DNA of 64,000 bases from Emiliania huxleyi CCMP1516 (taxonomy: Eukaryota; Haptophyta; Isochrysidales; Noelaerhabdaceae), in assembly GCF_000372725.1 (NCBI RefSeq), contig NW_005195584.1:322246-386245 (forward strand), read 5' to 3'. Shown here piece by piece: positions 1 to 11,399 of this stretch; positions within the stretch are counted from its first letter, which is position 1, and each line of letters opens with the position of its first letter. The notes beneath the pieces are model-generated. The model was given only the letters and a program-made list of their open reading frames with translations. It had not been told where the DNA came from and made no database searches. The position numbers and the translations under genes were made by a program.

Positions 1-3000
1 GTGCTAAGGCCGGTGAGTGTGCCTCGTGTCGGCTCCCGAGCCAATCGTGTGCAGCGCGTGTGTGCGTTTGGAGGTGTGTAACCAGTACTGACTGACTGAG
101 CCTTTTGCGCTGTGAGCTGTGTGTGAAGGTGAGCGCCTCCCTCTCTCTCCTGCTGCGCGCATGACCGGTGCGGCCTCCGAGTCGGCGTCTAGCGCGCACT
201 TGGAGCACTTGGAGTGCAGTCATCAACCGCACATCCAGGGCCGGGGAGCTAAGAAAAGCGCACCCAGCGCGCGCGATACGGTTTTGTGTGTGTGTTGTAC
301 GTACTTTTAGCTTACTGGGAGAAAGGGAGTGTTGTAAGTTTTGCTTGCCTTCCTTGGGACCCCGTGTTGCATGAGCATGTGACATCTGACATGTCTGACC
401 GTCACTGTGCGCTAGCACGGTGCGCGATTTCGGGGCCCGGGGTTGTGCGTTTATGTGGAGGTCAGCCATGCTCCGTGGGGCGCATGGGTCCTCTCTCGAC
501 TACCACCAATAATTGTAAGGCCGCCTCGTCGAGCGAACCTCGAGAACGAACCCCAACACAAACAAAACGACGAGCTCGAGGGCCGTAATACCGTGGCCTT
601 TTCGCAAGTAATGCGCCGGGGTCGACCGGCGCGGCATGCGCGTGTCTGAGTGGCGTGAGTGCAACAAGGCCCACGTTCACACCCGGCCGCCGTCCCGCCC
701 CGACTCGTCTTAGCGCCCAGGGCGAGCCGGCGGCGAGGACCCGACGTCCCGCCAAGGTGGGCGGCGGCGGCGACCCTCGTCCCTCGATGCCCTTTGCACG
801 ATTCGAGCACGTCCCCTTTATCTCGTGTCACGACGACGCGCGGTTCGTCGGTCGATCGGCGCACGGCGGTGCCGGTGCCCGGTTGTTGTGGGAGGCGCGC
901 GTGCCGCCCCGCCGCGGCGCGGGCGCGCGGCGGCGCGGCTCGTCGGCGGCGGGGTGGCGGGCGCCCCGCGGCCCGCGCGCGGGGACGTCGTCGTCGAGAT
1001 CGTCATGGCACGAGCCTCGCGCGCCGGGGCTCGTTGCGGCGCGGCGTACCTTTTTTGTATTTTGGCATTCTATGATTGAGCACACGACTACTCAGGCACT
1101 CACGGGGGGATCAGTGGAGACAGGACCCGACAGTCGCTCGAGCCACCGAGAGAGGCAAGCATGAAGCATATCGTTTGCGCTCTCAGCTGACGTTGCAGTC
1201 TGCAGTTGCTTACCACGTCGTGGGGATGTGCGCGGCGGGAACGGGCGGCGCGGGCTGGGAGGCGGACGGAATCAGCCTGCTGAGGTAGGGCATCCGGTCG
1301 CCGGTGGCCCACGCGCCCTCCAGCGCCTGTCGCAATGATTCTGTAAAACTGAAGGGCCTCCTGCCTGGCGAATGCAGCCTCACGCTGGTGTGCCCGCTCG
1401 TCGTTACCGTCGTTGGTGATTGCCGGCTCAGGAAACGGGCCGCTGTGCCTCCCGAGCGGCATTGAGTGCGGCACCGGTTCGCCAACGTGTGAAAGGTGGA
1501 GAAGATCGCTGACGGCATGGTGAGTATGCTGGAAGGTGCATGAGTGCCGTGCCTTGTGCACGCCACCCAAGCTCGGTCTGCTTGGCTCAGACAGAGCGAC
1601 CTGGTAACCTGGAACGGTCCGCTGCCCGTGTGCGTCTCTTGTCGAACGTCCCCGTACTTTAGCGTACCTTTGCGCCAGAAAAAGAAATTGAACGCCCGCG
1701 GTACGAACTACACCATGCATGTACACGGCGAGAAGGGAAGCGGCAGAGAACACAGAGAAGAGGGAGATAGTGGACCGACGGACGTACGGGCACATGTGTC
1801 AGAGCGCGCACGAGTCAAAGAAATTCTTTTGTGACGGTGAAGCCCTAATACAAGATTTTTGCCGTGCCGCGCCTAGACCGCTAAGCGCTAACTCGAGCGA
1901 GCCCAGGCAGCGCCGGGACGCTCCTCTCCACCGTGATGATCCTCGCCATCATCGTCACCACGACGAGAAGAATTCTGCGAGGAGAGCGCAACCAGTAGGA
2001 GGCCCGCGCCTGCCCCCGTGCCGCCGGGTGCAACCCGTCCTACGAGAGAGGAATCCCTGGGACCCTGTCGTGTGCCCAGCCCCCCTCCGTGTCGCGATGC
2101 GCTCCCCGCTCCCGTTCCCCTGTGTCCCTAATCGTCCTTCCAAGATCCTGCTCGTGCAGGTGGGGACCTTGTCCTCCTCCCATCCCTCGTTTGGTTTGTC
2201 TGCTTTCTTTCTTAAGAATTCTGCCCCCCTCCCCAAACACAGTCCAAACCGGCCCCGGCGGCCGCCGTGCAGGAGGCCGCCGGGGCGCACCAAACGGCCC
2301 TTCACGACCGCCACGCGGGCCACCACGGCCCGTCCCGGTGGCACGGGTGCCACCACGCACCCGCCCGACGCCCCCGGCCCGCCAGCTCCCGCTCCAGGAG
2401 ACTTCACCTCCGCCAGCGAGCCGCAGCGCGCCCCCCTTTCGCGCACCGCGGCCGCACGCCCGAGAAGTGGCCGAAGGGCGACCTACGCGGCACTAAAATC
2501 ACGACTAGAAGCGCCGCCCGCCAGCAGGCAGCTCACCCGCCACGCGCCGCGCGCCGCCGCAGCCCCCGGCCCGCGCTGGAAGGGCTATGCCGGCCGGTAG
2601 CCGCCGTCTCCAGAGGGTTTGTCTATGCTTATTATCTATGTTATCTTATCACTTAGAGCACTCTCCTACACGTTCGCGCGCATGGGCAGTCAAGAGGGAC
2701 CACGCACCTTCTCAGGACAGCGCCGGTGCCTCTCTCTTGGACCGGAAAACTTGGTGGTCTCGTGTCACCAACGTGGGACCAGTGCGGCATCGCGCCATCG
2801 GCAGCGGTTGGGGCGGCGGCGCCAGGACGCCCCGAGCGGAGCTGTGAAGAGCCTGGGGCGCGGGGTGGGGGTCGGGGAGGGCGACGTGGGCGATGGTGGT
2901 GGCGTGGGTGCGCGGGGCCGGCGTGTGGGGGCGCGGGGAGGTCGGTGGTGGTGTGTGGGAGGTGGGGCGAGAACGGAGGAGGCCGGCAGGGATGGTGGGA

Positions 3001-3749
3001 AGGAGGGGGGGTGACGGTGTCGGAGGGGGTGGCGGGGCGGGAGGCGGCGGTAGCGGTGGCGGCGGGGGCGGCGGAAACGGCGTTCCGAGGCGGGGCGCGG
3101 TGGCGATCACCGGTCGGCGCCTGCGCGGCCGGCCGGCCCGGTGCGCGGTGGGTTGGGCCACGGCACATGCAGCGCCGCGCGCGCCGTCGCCAGGCCCCGC
3201 CGCCGCCCCGCCAGAGCAGCGGCGAGATGGGAGGCGGTACCATCCGCTCTTCGGAGCTTTCAGCTCACTTTGACGACGCTAGGAAAATCAATTCGTGGAA
3301 TCCAGTTCGAGATGCAGTGAGGCGGAGCCTACCCCTGCTGCTGAGGTGCTGCGCCGGAGGACACAAAAGAAAAACTGTTCAGTTTTCAAAGGCAAAAACG
3401 CCAGCCTACGCCCTCCCCTCACACTGACACTTCTCCCCTATTCCCGTCTGCGCCGGAGGACACACGGCGCTTGGGCCTTGGCGCTCTGAGAAGGCTGCTA
3501 GTTCCACTGTGCACTGATGACTGAGCGCACTGAGCACTGTAATTTTTTGCGAAACGAACGTGGCATGGAACGTACAAGAGAATCCAACATGGGCCATCCG
3601 ACAGGACCGCTATTAAATGAAACGGGGGCGGGGTCAGGCGCCCCGCGGCGGGTTGAACGCCCCCCCTCGGCGTCGAAGCCCGCGCTCGCGCGCCGCGCGC
3701 GGAGCGGCCAGTGGCGGCGCGGCGCGCGGCGGCTCGTTCTGTACGGCGG
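1..3749. other. Stretch with no recognisable gene
   Basis: No open frame here has a recognisable domain or consistent coding character. The translations are Arg/Pro/Gly/Ser-rich on both strands, as expected of random open frames in very GC-rich DNA. The minus frame at about 1210-1400 (Phe-Ser-Phe-Thr-Glu-Ser-Leu-Arg-Gln-Ala-Leu-Glu) is the only stretch that looks faintly like a terminal exon, and it cannot be supported further. A copy of a dispersed repeat lies at 2130-2230. The 2850-3100 region is a G-rich low-complexity block. Confidence 0.6.
2130..2230 (-). repeat. Dispersed repeat, GGGATGGGAGGAC family, copy 1
   Basis: Read on the minus strand this has an A/G-rich part (AAGAAAGAAAG), then CAGACAAACC, then GAGGGATGGGAGGA, then a segment close to GTCCCCACCTGC and TTGGAAGGACGAT. 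The same order recurs at 5268-5365 on the minus strand. The first half recurs at 11795-11852 and 39805-39862 on the plus strand. It is a short interspersed repeat or a shared upstream element; no coding capacity is seen. Confidence 0.6.
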
Positions 3750-5009
3750 TCAGAGCTTCGAGAGCTTCTCCCACGCCACCTGCCCGATGGCGGCGTCCTG
3801 CGCGCCGGTGCCCGTCAAGTCGCAGACGATGATCTCGTCCCCCTCGCGGCCGGGCTTGTCTCCGTTGACGACCTGGCCTAGCTCGGCGTACACGTCCGCC
3901 TGAGGGGGGGGAGCGGGCCGTGGGCAGTGTGAGTGGCGCGTCCTCCCCGCCCAGCGTCTCCCCGCCGCGTGCGGAGCCTCCGTCATCGCGCCCGCCGCCA
4001 GCGCAGAGCGCAGCTCTCCCACCTTCGACACTTGGCCGACGAGGTCGCAGACGTACTTGCAGTTGGCGAGCAGGTCGACGGGCAACTCCTGCTTGGTCGG
4101 CTGGTCCGAGCCTGCTCGCACCGAGCCCGTGTGAAGGGACGCTGCTCGCCCCTCCGCCCCCTCCCCCGGCCGGCGGGCCCGCGCCAGACGCAATCACAGT
4201 GCTGCCCGGCTGCAGCATCGAGCGCTCGAGCACGGTCGCCGAGCCGGGGGTCTGCGTGAAGACGACCTTGGCGCTCGCGCAGAGCTCCTCCGCCGACCCC
4301 ACCGCCGTGAACTCGCACCCGAGCTCCGCCCGCATCTCGTCGCAAAAGGACTGCGCCATCTCTGCGTCGGCGCCGTACGCGAAGCCCGTGAAGCCGGGCC
4401 GCACCGCGGCGGTGGCGCGCGCCATCGACTTTGCGATCGCGCCGGTGCCGATGAAGCCAACCGTCTGGGCGGGGCACGCGGAGAGCGTGAGGCGCGGGTC
4501 GCACCAGGGCGCGAGAGCTGAGGCGGAGGCCGCGCCTTGTCGGTCGGCTTGGTGAGGTACTTGACCGAGATGCCGCCGGCGGCGCCGGTCCGCACGTCGG
4601 TCAGGAAGCGGTTCTCCTGGATCACGGCGAGCGGCGCGCCGTTCTTCGCGTTCATCACCACGAAGATGCCGCCGCCCGGGGGGAGGCCGTCGGCGACATT
4701 CTTGTAAAACGAGACGCACGCGAGCTTGACGGTCCAGGTCGACTCGCCGGAGACGTAGCCGCCCTTGATGTGGCAGTCGCCAGGCCCCGCGCTGGCCGTC
4801 TCGTCGATCCCAATGTGCATCGGGAAGGGCACGTCCACCTTGCCGCGAGCCAGCGCGCCAAAGGCAGCCTCAACCGCCGAGATTGCGTCAGAGACGTGGA
4901 TGTGCGATGTGACGGTGGCGTAGTCAAACAGCTTTGGCGGCGGGATGGCCTTGGTGCTCAGCAGCCGGCGCAGCGGCAACGCGGCAGGCAGGCGAGAGCG
5001 AGCCAGCAT
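3750..5009 (-). CDS. Ornithine cyclodeaminase / mu-crystallin family protein
   Basis: NAD(P)-dependent enzyme of the ornithine cyclodeaminase/mu-crystallin family. Known members convert ornithine to proline plus ammonia or reduce cyclic ketimines; the substrate here cannot be read from sequence. There are four exons: 5009-4536, 4464-4185, 4111-3990 and 3899-3750. All three introns (4465-4535, 4112-4184, 3900-3989; 71, 73 and 90 nt) have GC donors and AG acceptors. Splicing gives the family's Rossmann motif (TVGFIGTGAIAKSMA), then VIASGSDQPTKQELP and the C-terminal VYAELGQVVNGDKPGRE...IIVCDLTGTGAQDAA. The ATG at 5009 opens a short Arg/Leu/Ser presequence (LARSRLPAALPLRRLLSTKA), typical of organelle import, probably mitochondrial. 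A dispersed repeat lies about 260 bp upstream. Confidence 0.88.
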
Positions 5010-5267
5010 CTGGTGGCGATGGACGGAGCCCCGAGCGTGGTCGGCGCAGGAGGCAGCCCCCAGCCAGCAACCTCGTTTCAAGAAACACTATATCTCGAGA
5101 CCTCGAGAGAAGTCGCCCGCAGGCAAGTCACGAATTGGCTTTCTTTTGGCGGGCAACACGAGCCCACAATAGCTGAGACCAGACCGCTAGTGGAGTGGAG
5201 TCCACCTGGGAGCCTGTCGTTGTCCCTTGTCAGGAGAGAGAGAGAGCAGGAGAAAGAACCCCCTTGC

Positions 5268-5365
5268 TTGCGCCCGATCGTCCTTCCAATCCTGCTTGCT
5301 CGCGCAGGTGGGGACCCTGGTCCTCCCATCCCTCGTTTGCTTGCCACGTACGACAAACAAACTAG
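5268..5365 (-). repeat. Dispersed repeat, GGGATGGGAGGAC family, copy 2
   Basis: Close match in order and sequence to 2130-2230: ATCGTCCTTCCAA, then TGCAGG-like, TGGGGACC, TCCTCCCATCCCTCGTTTG and ACAAACAAAC on the plus strand. It lies upstream of the ornithine cyclodeaminase gene, in its coding orientation. The copy at 39805-39862 lies in the same relation to the SSF1/Peter Pan gene, so the element may be a shared upstream sequence rather than debris. Confidence 0.6.
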
Positions 5366-5413
5366 ATGAGCCAGAGAATTGAGCTTTGAAGAAAATAAAA
5401 AGCCCGTCGGCGC

Positions 5414-8400
5414 TTGAACCTGAACCGTCTTCCAAACCCTCCCAAATGCCGGCGCTCCTCGCGGGATACGTGGTGGACGGCCACGTGCGGGAGCCGCAGG
5501 GCGACAGCACGGCGCGCGCGGAGACGGGCACGCGTCGGGCGGCCGCTGAAGGCGACAGTTGTGCCTTCGCGCCCTCGCTCTTGCCTTGCGCGAACCGGCT
5601 TGCGGGCGTGCTTGCGGGCGTGCTGGCGCTGCTCCTCGCGGCGTGCCGCGGGCGGCTGCTGCGTGGGCGGCAGGTCAAGAGGAAGAGCGTGGAGGGCCGC
5701 CGCCACGCAGCCGGCTCCGTGCAGCTGCACTCTGCGCGGCGGCTCCAAGGTGCGCAAACTTGCCCGACCCCTTGCCTCCTATCCACACTCCCCAGCTCGG
5801 GTCGCCCTTGCCCGCGGCGGCTCACCAGGTGACAGTCGTCCAGTGGCCTACAAGTTGAGCACACGTGGCGCTGCTCGCCGCGCTGGCGTCCTGCTCCTCC
5901 TCCTTGCGCAGACATCGTCCGCCTCTCCACCGCCTCCCTCGCCACCGCCCGGTCTCTGCGAGCAGATCTGGGCAACGCGGTCCCTGAACGTGCTCTGCCA
6001 CAACTGCTCTAATCTGGACTGCTCCCTTACTTGGTACAGCTCGATGGCCGCATGCAAAGCGCCGATAGAATTCGGTGGCTGCATTGAGGCGTACGACTGC
6101 AAAGTCCGGTATTGCGGAGCGGCAACAATTGACCCAGCAGTCCAAGGGCGGCCGAACAACGTCACGTGCGACAAGCTCTTCGACTACAGGCCGGGGGACA
6201 AACAGGAAAGCAACGCGAAACCCTGCCAGAACTCCGATGGCGACGCCTGCGAACCCTCCGCAGCTGTAATGTGCGCCGACGGCGCAAGTGTGTCGCCGCC
6301 GGCGCAACCGCCACCGTCGCCGCCACCAGCAGCGCAGCTGCTCGACCTTCGCACGGCCACCACGTACCAGGACTTGCAGGACTCGAGCATGTTCGACAAG
6401 CAGGCGCCCGTGAGCGACCTGTCATACGCCGACAGCACGACGGGACGGCCGTGGGCCGAGTGCGGCCACTTCACAAGCCAATGGTGGGGCGTCGACCTCG
6501 GGAGCGAGGTGTATGTGCGCCACGTGAGGCTGCAGAACCGCAACGACTGCTGCGCGGAGCGGCTGACGGACGTCGACATCTATCTCGGCTCGACGGCGGA
6601 GACGTACACGGGCAACGCGCTGGTGAAGTCGGACGTGAGCGTGTCGTCGAACGTGATGTTGGAGGTGGAGATCAACGCGTTGGGGCGCTACATCTACCTC
6701 AACCGGCCGTCTGCGGCGGGGCTGACGGTGTGCAAGTTCTACGTCTTCGCTTCGCCCGCGCCGCCGCCGTCACCATCACCGCCTCCACCGCCGCCGCCTC
6801 CCTCCGCCTCGCCCTCGCCGCCGCCTCCCTCGGCATCACCCTCGCCGCCGCCTCCCTCCGCCTCACCCTCGCCCCCGCCGTCGCCGCTTCCTCCGCCGCC
6901 ATCGCCGCCGCCGCCATCGCCGCCGCCGTCGCCGCTTCCCCCGCCGCCATCGCCGCCGCCGCCGCCATCACCACCGCCGCCGTCGCAGCCGCCGTCGCCG
7001 CCACCGCCGCTTCCACCGCCGCCGTTATCGCCGCCGCCGCCGTTTCCTCCGCCACCCCCCTGGACGCCGCCGCTTCCTCCGCCGCCGCCTTCGACCCCTC
7101 CGTCGCCCCCTCCTTCGGATGGGGGCGGCGGTGCGCCCGTCGCCGCCATCGCGGGAGCGGTCGTCGGCGTCCTCCTCGTCGGCGGCGCGGCCTGCCTCTG
7201 CCTCCTGCGGCGGCGAGGGTGGCGCTGGGGGAGCCTTGGCGACTCGTCGTCCTCGCCAGGCTCGGCGCGGGGAGGGGGTGCGCGCAAGGCGGCCGCCTCT
7301 CGCGACGTGGGGCCGGCGACGCCCGCCCCCCTGGGCAAGCTCGGGCAGACGCCAATGTCCGCCGAGCCGTCCTCGTTCGACCAGGGGGACTGGTCCGCGA
7401 CGGCGCTCCCCCCTCTCTCGCGACGGCGCAGTGCGAGCTGCCCACGACACAGTCCGCGACACGTCCATGACACCTCCCATCATAGGAGCTCATCCCGTGG
7501 CACCAGTGCGAGCTCCTCGACCGGCTGGGCTCCGGCGCCGATTGTAGCGAGAGTAGTAGCCGCTGGCTGGCCGCAGTGCCGTGTGCGCCGGCCCGCCGCC
7601 GCTCACGCCGTGCCCCCCCCCTCCCCCCCCACCACCACCACCCCGGCGAGCAGGCGCGTCGGGGGACGTCTACCGCGCCGAGTACGCCTCGACCGACGTC
7701 GCGTGCAAGGTGCTCCGCCGCAAGCGGGCGATCGATACGCGCGAGATGCAGCAGCTCGTCGAGGAGTGCCGCCTCGCCCTCAAGCTCCGCCACCCGAACG
7801 TCCTCCTCACCCTCGGGCTCGTCTCGGACGGGAAGAGCAACCACGGCGCGCGCCGCCCACACTGCCCACAACTACTCAGGACGCCGCCCACGTGGCGACC
7901 CCCCCCACCACCACCACCGCCATGCCCACCCACCCACGCTTCCCTTCAGGCATCCTCACTGTCTGATGGACCTCTCGGTCAATGAGCCAGTCCTCACCAG
8001 TCGTGGCTGACACGCAGGCATCCTCACCGAGATGATGGACCTCACACTCGACGAGCTGATCGAGGGGCAGTCAACCCCGGCCGGCCGCCCCCCCTCGTGG
8101 GAGTCACCCTACCTCTCGGTCGCACACGACGTGGCGCGCGGGATGGCCTACCTCCACCAACACAACATCATCCACCGCGACCTCAAGCCGGGCAGCCTTC
8201 GCGCTCGCGCGGCCGGCACCTTGCCCGGACATGCCCGCGACACGTCCACGACATGCCCCGTGTAGGCAACGTGCTGCTCAAGCTGCCAACGATGACTGCA
8301 AAGGCGAGATCTAGCCGAGATCTAGCCGAGGAGGACCACCGAGGCGGGCAGACCCTCTGCGCATTCCGCAAACCCCTCGGCGCCCCACGTCGCCCGCACC

Positions 8401-9068
8401 TCGGCCGCACCTCGGCCGCACCTCGCCCGCACCTCGCCCGCACCTCGCCCGCACCTCGGCCGCACCTCGCCCGCACCTCGCCCGCACCTCGGCCGCACCT
8501 CGGCTCTCTAGGTGGCCGACTTTGGCGCCTCGAAGGATTTCGTCGGCGACCCGGGGAGCGACCCCACAAACGGGTGGGGGGGCGGGTCGATGAGCATGAC
8601 CATGTCGATGGCCGGTACGCCCGTCTACATGGCGCCCGAGGTGCTTCGGCAGGACCGGTACGGCAAGCCGTGCGACGTCTGGTCCTTCGGCGGGCTGCTC
8701 GTCCACATCGCCACGGGGCAGCCTCCCTTCTTCGCGCTGCTGAAGCGCGGCGGCATCTCCCCGCTAAACCTGATGCAGGCTGGGCTCCTCTCGGCTCCTC
8801 GCGGCTCCTCTCGGCTCCTCTCGGCTCCTCTCGGCTCCTCTCGGCTCCTCTCGGCTCCTCTCAGCTCGTCGCCGCCCAATGTCCGATGATGCAGGCCGTC
8901 ACGACGGGGAATCTGCGCCCAAGCTCGCGCATCGACGAGCTGCAGCCCTCCTGGCCACCTGCCATCGCGCGGCTCGCCGAGGCGTGCTTCGCCCTCGCGC
9001 CGGAGGAGCGGCCAGCCTTCGTTGACCTCGCCTTCGAGCTGCAGGAGGGGCTCAGACCTCGGCTGTAG
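5414..9068 (+). CDS. Receptor-like protein kinase with discoidin/fucolectin-like ectodomain
   Basis: Predicted single-pass receptor kinase. Order: hydrophobic leader near 5885-5925 ([13 protein letters not shown]); Cys-rich segment 5940-6260; an F5/8-type-C or fucolectin-like lectin domain 6330-6760 ([48 protein letters not shown]); a long Pro/Ser-rich stalk 6760-7120; one membrane span near 7135-7205 ([23 protein letters not shown]) followed by Arg; then a TKL-type kinase. Kinase motifs after splicing: [14 protein letters not shown] with [46 protein letters not shown]. Kinase exons end or start at about 7405, 7486-7536, 7654-7845, 8018-8191, 8266-8303, 8512-8778 and 8895-9068. All six introns can be read with GC donors. 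No ATG is certain: the frame is open from 5414, and a first exon upstream or in another frame is likely. Binding a sugar ligand outside and signalling inside is inference from the domain order. Confidence 0.82.
7846..8017 (+). other. Kinase-gene GC-AG intron with an internal copy of the following exon
   Basis: 172-nt intron joining ...DGKSNHG to [13 protein letters not shown]. The start of the next exon (CAGGCATCCTCAC, then TGATGGACCTC) occurs a second time inside the intron, at 7947-7974, with an offset of 68-69 nt. The inner copy also begins with CAG, so an earlier acceptor at the same relative place exists. It looks like one unit of about 69 nt inserted at an older AG|GC acceptor boundary. 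Confidence 0.7.
8304..8511 (+). repeat. GC-AG intron filled with a minisatellite
   Basis: 208-nt intron between [12 protein letters not shown] and VADFG. From about 8395 to 8505 it is a tandem run of an 11-nt unit close to CCGCACCTCGC/G, about ten copies, ending CTCTCTAG. A short direct doubling (GATCTAGCC) sits near its start at 8307-8330. Confidence 0.8.
8779..8894 (+). repeat. GC-AG intron made of 10-nt repeats, bounded by a 10-bp direct repeat
   Basis: 116-nt intron between SPLNLMQ and AVTTGNLRP. Its body is a run of CTCGGCTCCT-type units (8784-8870). TGATGCAGGC occurs exactly at 8771-8780 and again at 8887-8896, spanning both splice junctions. That is the layout expected for an inserted intron with a target-site duplication. 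Confidence 0.75.
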
Positions 9069-9955
9069 CTCGGGCACACTTCTCAGCTGCACCTAGCTCT
9101 CCTGTCGAGCCCTCCTGCAACCTCGGATCTACCTTCCGCTGCAGCCCCCGGCTGCTGGTAGCTCAGCTCCCCGTGCCTCGTCCGTATCTCGGCAGCACTT
9201 CGGCCGCGTCTCACCCCTCGCCTCGTCGAGCTGCGCAGGGCCTCTGGCTCGAGCTCCACCCGGACCCTTCCATGTCCCACCGCCGCTCGCAGCAGTCGAA
9301 GCGCCGCTCAGAGGCTTCCAGAGCAGACTCGTCCGGCCGCTCCAGCCACAGGCACAGCAGCAGGCACAGCGCTAGCTATGTCCGGACCAGCCTCGGGTCG
9401 AGCCTCACAGCCTCCCGGAAGAAAGGGACGGCCTGCGTCTCGCCCTCCCGCGGCTCTCCCGGCTCCGCACCTCCCACGGACCCCGCCAACAACAGCGCGC
9501 CGAGGCTGCCTGCGGTCGAGTCCGCTGGCTCGGAGGCGTCGAGTGCGGCGCCAGGCTTCTTCTTGGGCACAAGGGCTCCCCCCTAGACGCCATCAACGGA
9601 CTACCCGGAGAGATGTTCCGCATATGTCCACCTAGTTGGTACAACAAGTGCTCTAGAGAGAGCCGGGGCGCGCCACGGCGGCCGCGCCAGGGGGCGGCAC
9701 TTGAGGCGGCGGGGGCCGTGTGCCGCGTCGTGACTGTCGTGCGCGGGGCATGTGGATGTGCTTTTTGACCCCTTATTTTTGTGTATTGTGATTGTATGTG
9801 TGTTTGCTATTTCCGGCGGCCCGCGCGCGCGCCCCGCGCCCGGCTCTCGTCAAAAATGAGCTATGAGGCGCTCGTCAAAACGTGCCCACTCTTACACCAG
9901 ACAACGATACAGCAGTAGTGGAAGCGCTACTGCAAAGATTGCATCAGTTTGTCAG
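9069..9955. other. Intergenic / possible extra 3' exons
   Basis: After the kinase stop, a plus frame at 9235-9583 is Ser/Arg-rich (GLWLELHPDPSMSHRRSQQSKRRSEAS...). It could be an alternative cytoplasmic tail, but no clean donor/acceptor pair was found. From 9600 to 9955 nothing is recognised beyond an AT-rich patch at 9770-9805. Confidence 0.4.
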
Positions 9956-10875
9956 TCACAGACGTAAACACGTGTTCGCAGACAGCGAGTCCGAGATCGA
10001 GTGCCTCTCGAGCGTGAGGTCGTCCTCGGTGGGCGCGCGCAGCTCGGCGCCGAAGACGTCGCCAAAGTGGCGGAGCATCTCGGTCGCCGCCCGGTCGAGG
10101 AGGAGGGCGCGCGGCACCGCTGCCTCGCCGCGGCTGGCGAGCAGCGTCTCGACCGACGCCACCTCGCGCCCGTGCAACCCGCACGGCACGATGCCGCGCC
10201 AGTGCTCCATCTCTGTGCAGACGTTGAGCGCGAGGCCATGGTAGGTGAGCCAGCGAGAGACCTTGACGCCGAGCGCGCACGCCTTGGCGCCGCCGACCCA
10301 CACGCCCGTAGCGCCCGGCTCGCGCTCCCCTTCGAGCCCGAGCGAGCCGAGCGTGCGGATGGCAACCTGCGGGGCGGGGCGAGGGCTGCTCAAGCCGCTT
10401 CCACGTGCCTCCCGCCGCTGCACGGGCGAGCCTCTTCGAGCGAGCGCATGTACCAATGGATGTCCTGCTGGTAGTGCCTCAGGTTGAGCAGCGGGTACAT
10501 CACGAGCTGGCCCGGGCCGTGGTATGTCACCTGCGCAGGGCGGCGAGGTAGTGCCAGTGACTCTCGAGCGCACGGAGCACGCGCTCTGGCGAGAGGCCGC
10601 ACCTCGCCGCCGCGCTCGGTCCGGACGAGATCAAAGGCGGGATCGACCACGTTGGACAGCGTGCTCGTTGAGCCGAGTGTGTACGTGGGAGGGTGCTGCA
10701 GCAAGATGAGAGCGTCGTCCAGCTGCCGCGCAGGCTGCTCGCCGCGCGGGAGCAGCTGCGCGGCGCGCTCGGCGTGGAGCGCGCGCTGCCAGGAAAGAGC
10801 CCGCTCGTAGGGAACGCAGTCGGCGCGGCGGTCGTGCAGGACGACTGGGCGAGACGCGAGGAGAGCTGCGAGCAT
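9956..10875 (-). CDS. lipB: Octanoyl-[acyl carrier protein]:protein N-octanoyltransferase (LipB)
   Basis: Transfers octanoyl groups from acyl carrier protein to the lipoyl domains of pyruvate dehydrogenase, glycine cleavage H protein and related enzymes, the first step of lipoate synthesis, in mitochondria or plastid. Three exons: 10875-10603, 10530-10432, 10366-9956. The first intron (10531-10602, 72 nt) reads GT-AG; the second (10367-10431, 65 nt) GC-AG. Splicing restores the LipB signature [22 protein letters not shown], then SLEEVAIRTLG, the [26 protein letters not shown] segment with the expected alternate to the usual KI(A/G)AIG motif, and the conserved Gly-x-x-x-CG region as [18 protein letters not shown]. 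The N-terminus ([17 protein letters not shown]) is short, so targeting is not obvious. The ATG at 10875 lies 12 nt downstream of a TSS-like motif. Confidence 0.9.
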
Positions 10876-10886
10876 TCGTGTGGGTG

Positions 10887-10900
10887 AAAAGAATTTTACA
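10887..10900 (-). promoter_or_regulatory. AAATTCTTTT upstream motif (LipB)
   Basis: Coding strand reads TGTAAAATTCTTTT, 12 nt upstream of the LipB ATG. The same motif with small changes lies upstream of at least six other genes in the window, always on the coding strand. Confidence 0.45.
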
Positions 10901-10939
10901 GTGCCGAATTGTGCGTGCTTGGGCGCCCTCGTCTCTGCT

Positions 10940-10982
10940 AGGGTGGGAAGACCGCGAGGTGGCATGAAGGTTGAAGCGAGAA
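10940..10982 (-). repeat. Upstream repeat shared with 63118-63158
   Basis: About 40 bp with GACCGCG(A/G)GGTGGCATGAAGGTTG on the plus strand. Both copies lie about 65-180 bp upstream of minus-strand genes (LipB and the START-like protein), in the same orientation relative to the gene. Confidence 0.55.
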
Positions 10983-11399
10983 TCGGCGAGAGACTGCGAA
11001 GAGAGATTGGAAGAGGCAGACGCCCAAGGGTGGGCGACGGCTAGCACCACACTCTTCTCCCTGTGAGATGGCTGAGTGAGGCTGCCTCGTAGGACGTAGC
11101 TCGGCAGTTGGTCGTACTCGAGCAGAGAGCCAATCGAAGCGCGTACATCGGTGCAATTGTCGGCTCAAGAGGGCCTGGAGCATTTCTACCGTCAGACCTG
11201 CATTCCACGTTCTCGCCGGCGGCATTTGTGTTCGGGGGGACCGGTGTCAAATCGCCAAAGGGCAAGAGATCCAAAGTACGAAAGTAGCTCGGCACTCTGG
11301 GATTGCGAAAGCCGTCTCCTGGTGGGTGGGGGGTGGGTGGGTGCTTTTTGGGTTGGTTTTTTTTTGGGGGGGGGGGGGGGGCTGTGTTCGTGCGCTTAA

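Noticed and set aside
1100-1795. 231-codon minus frame
   Set aside because: No recognisable domain, no convincing start; composition like other shadow frames.
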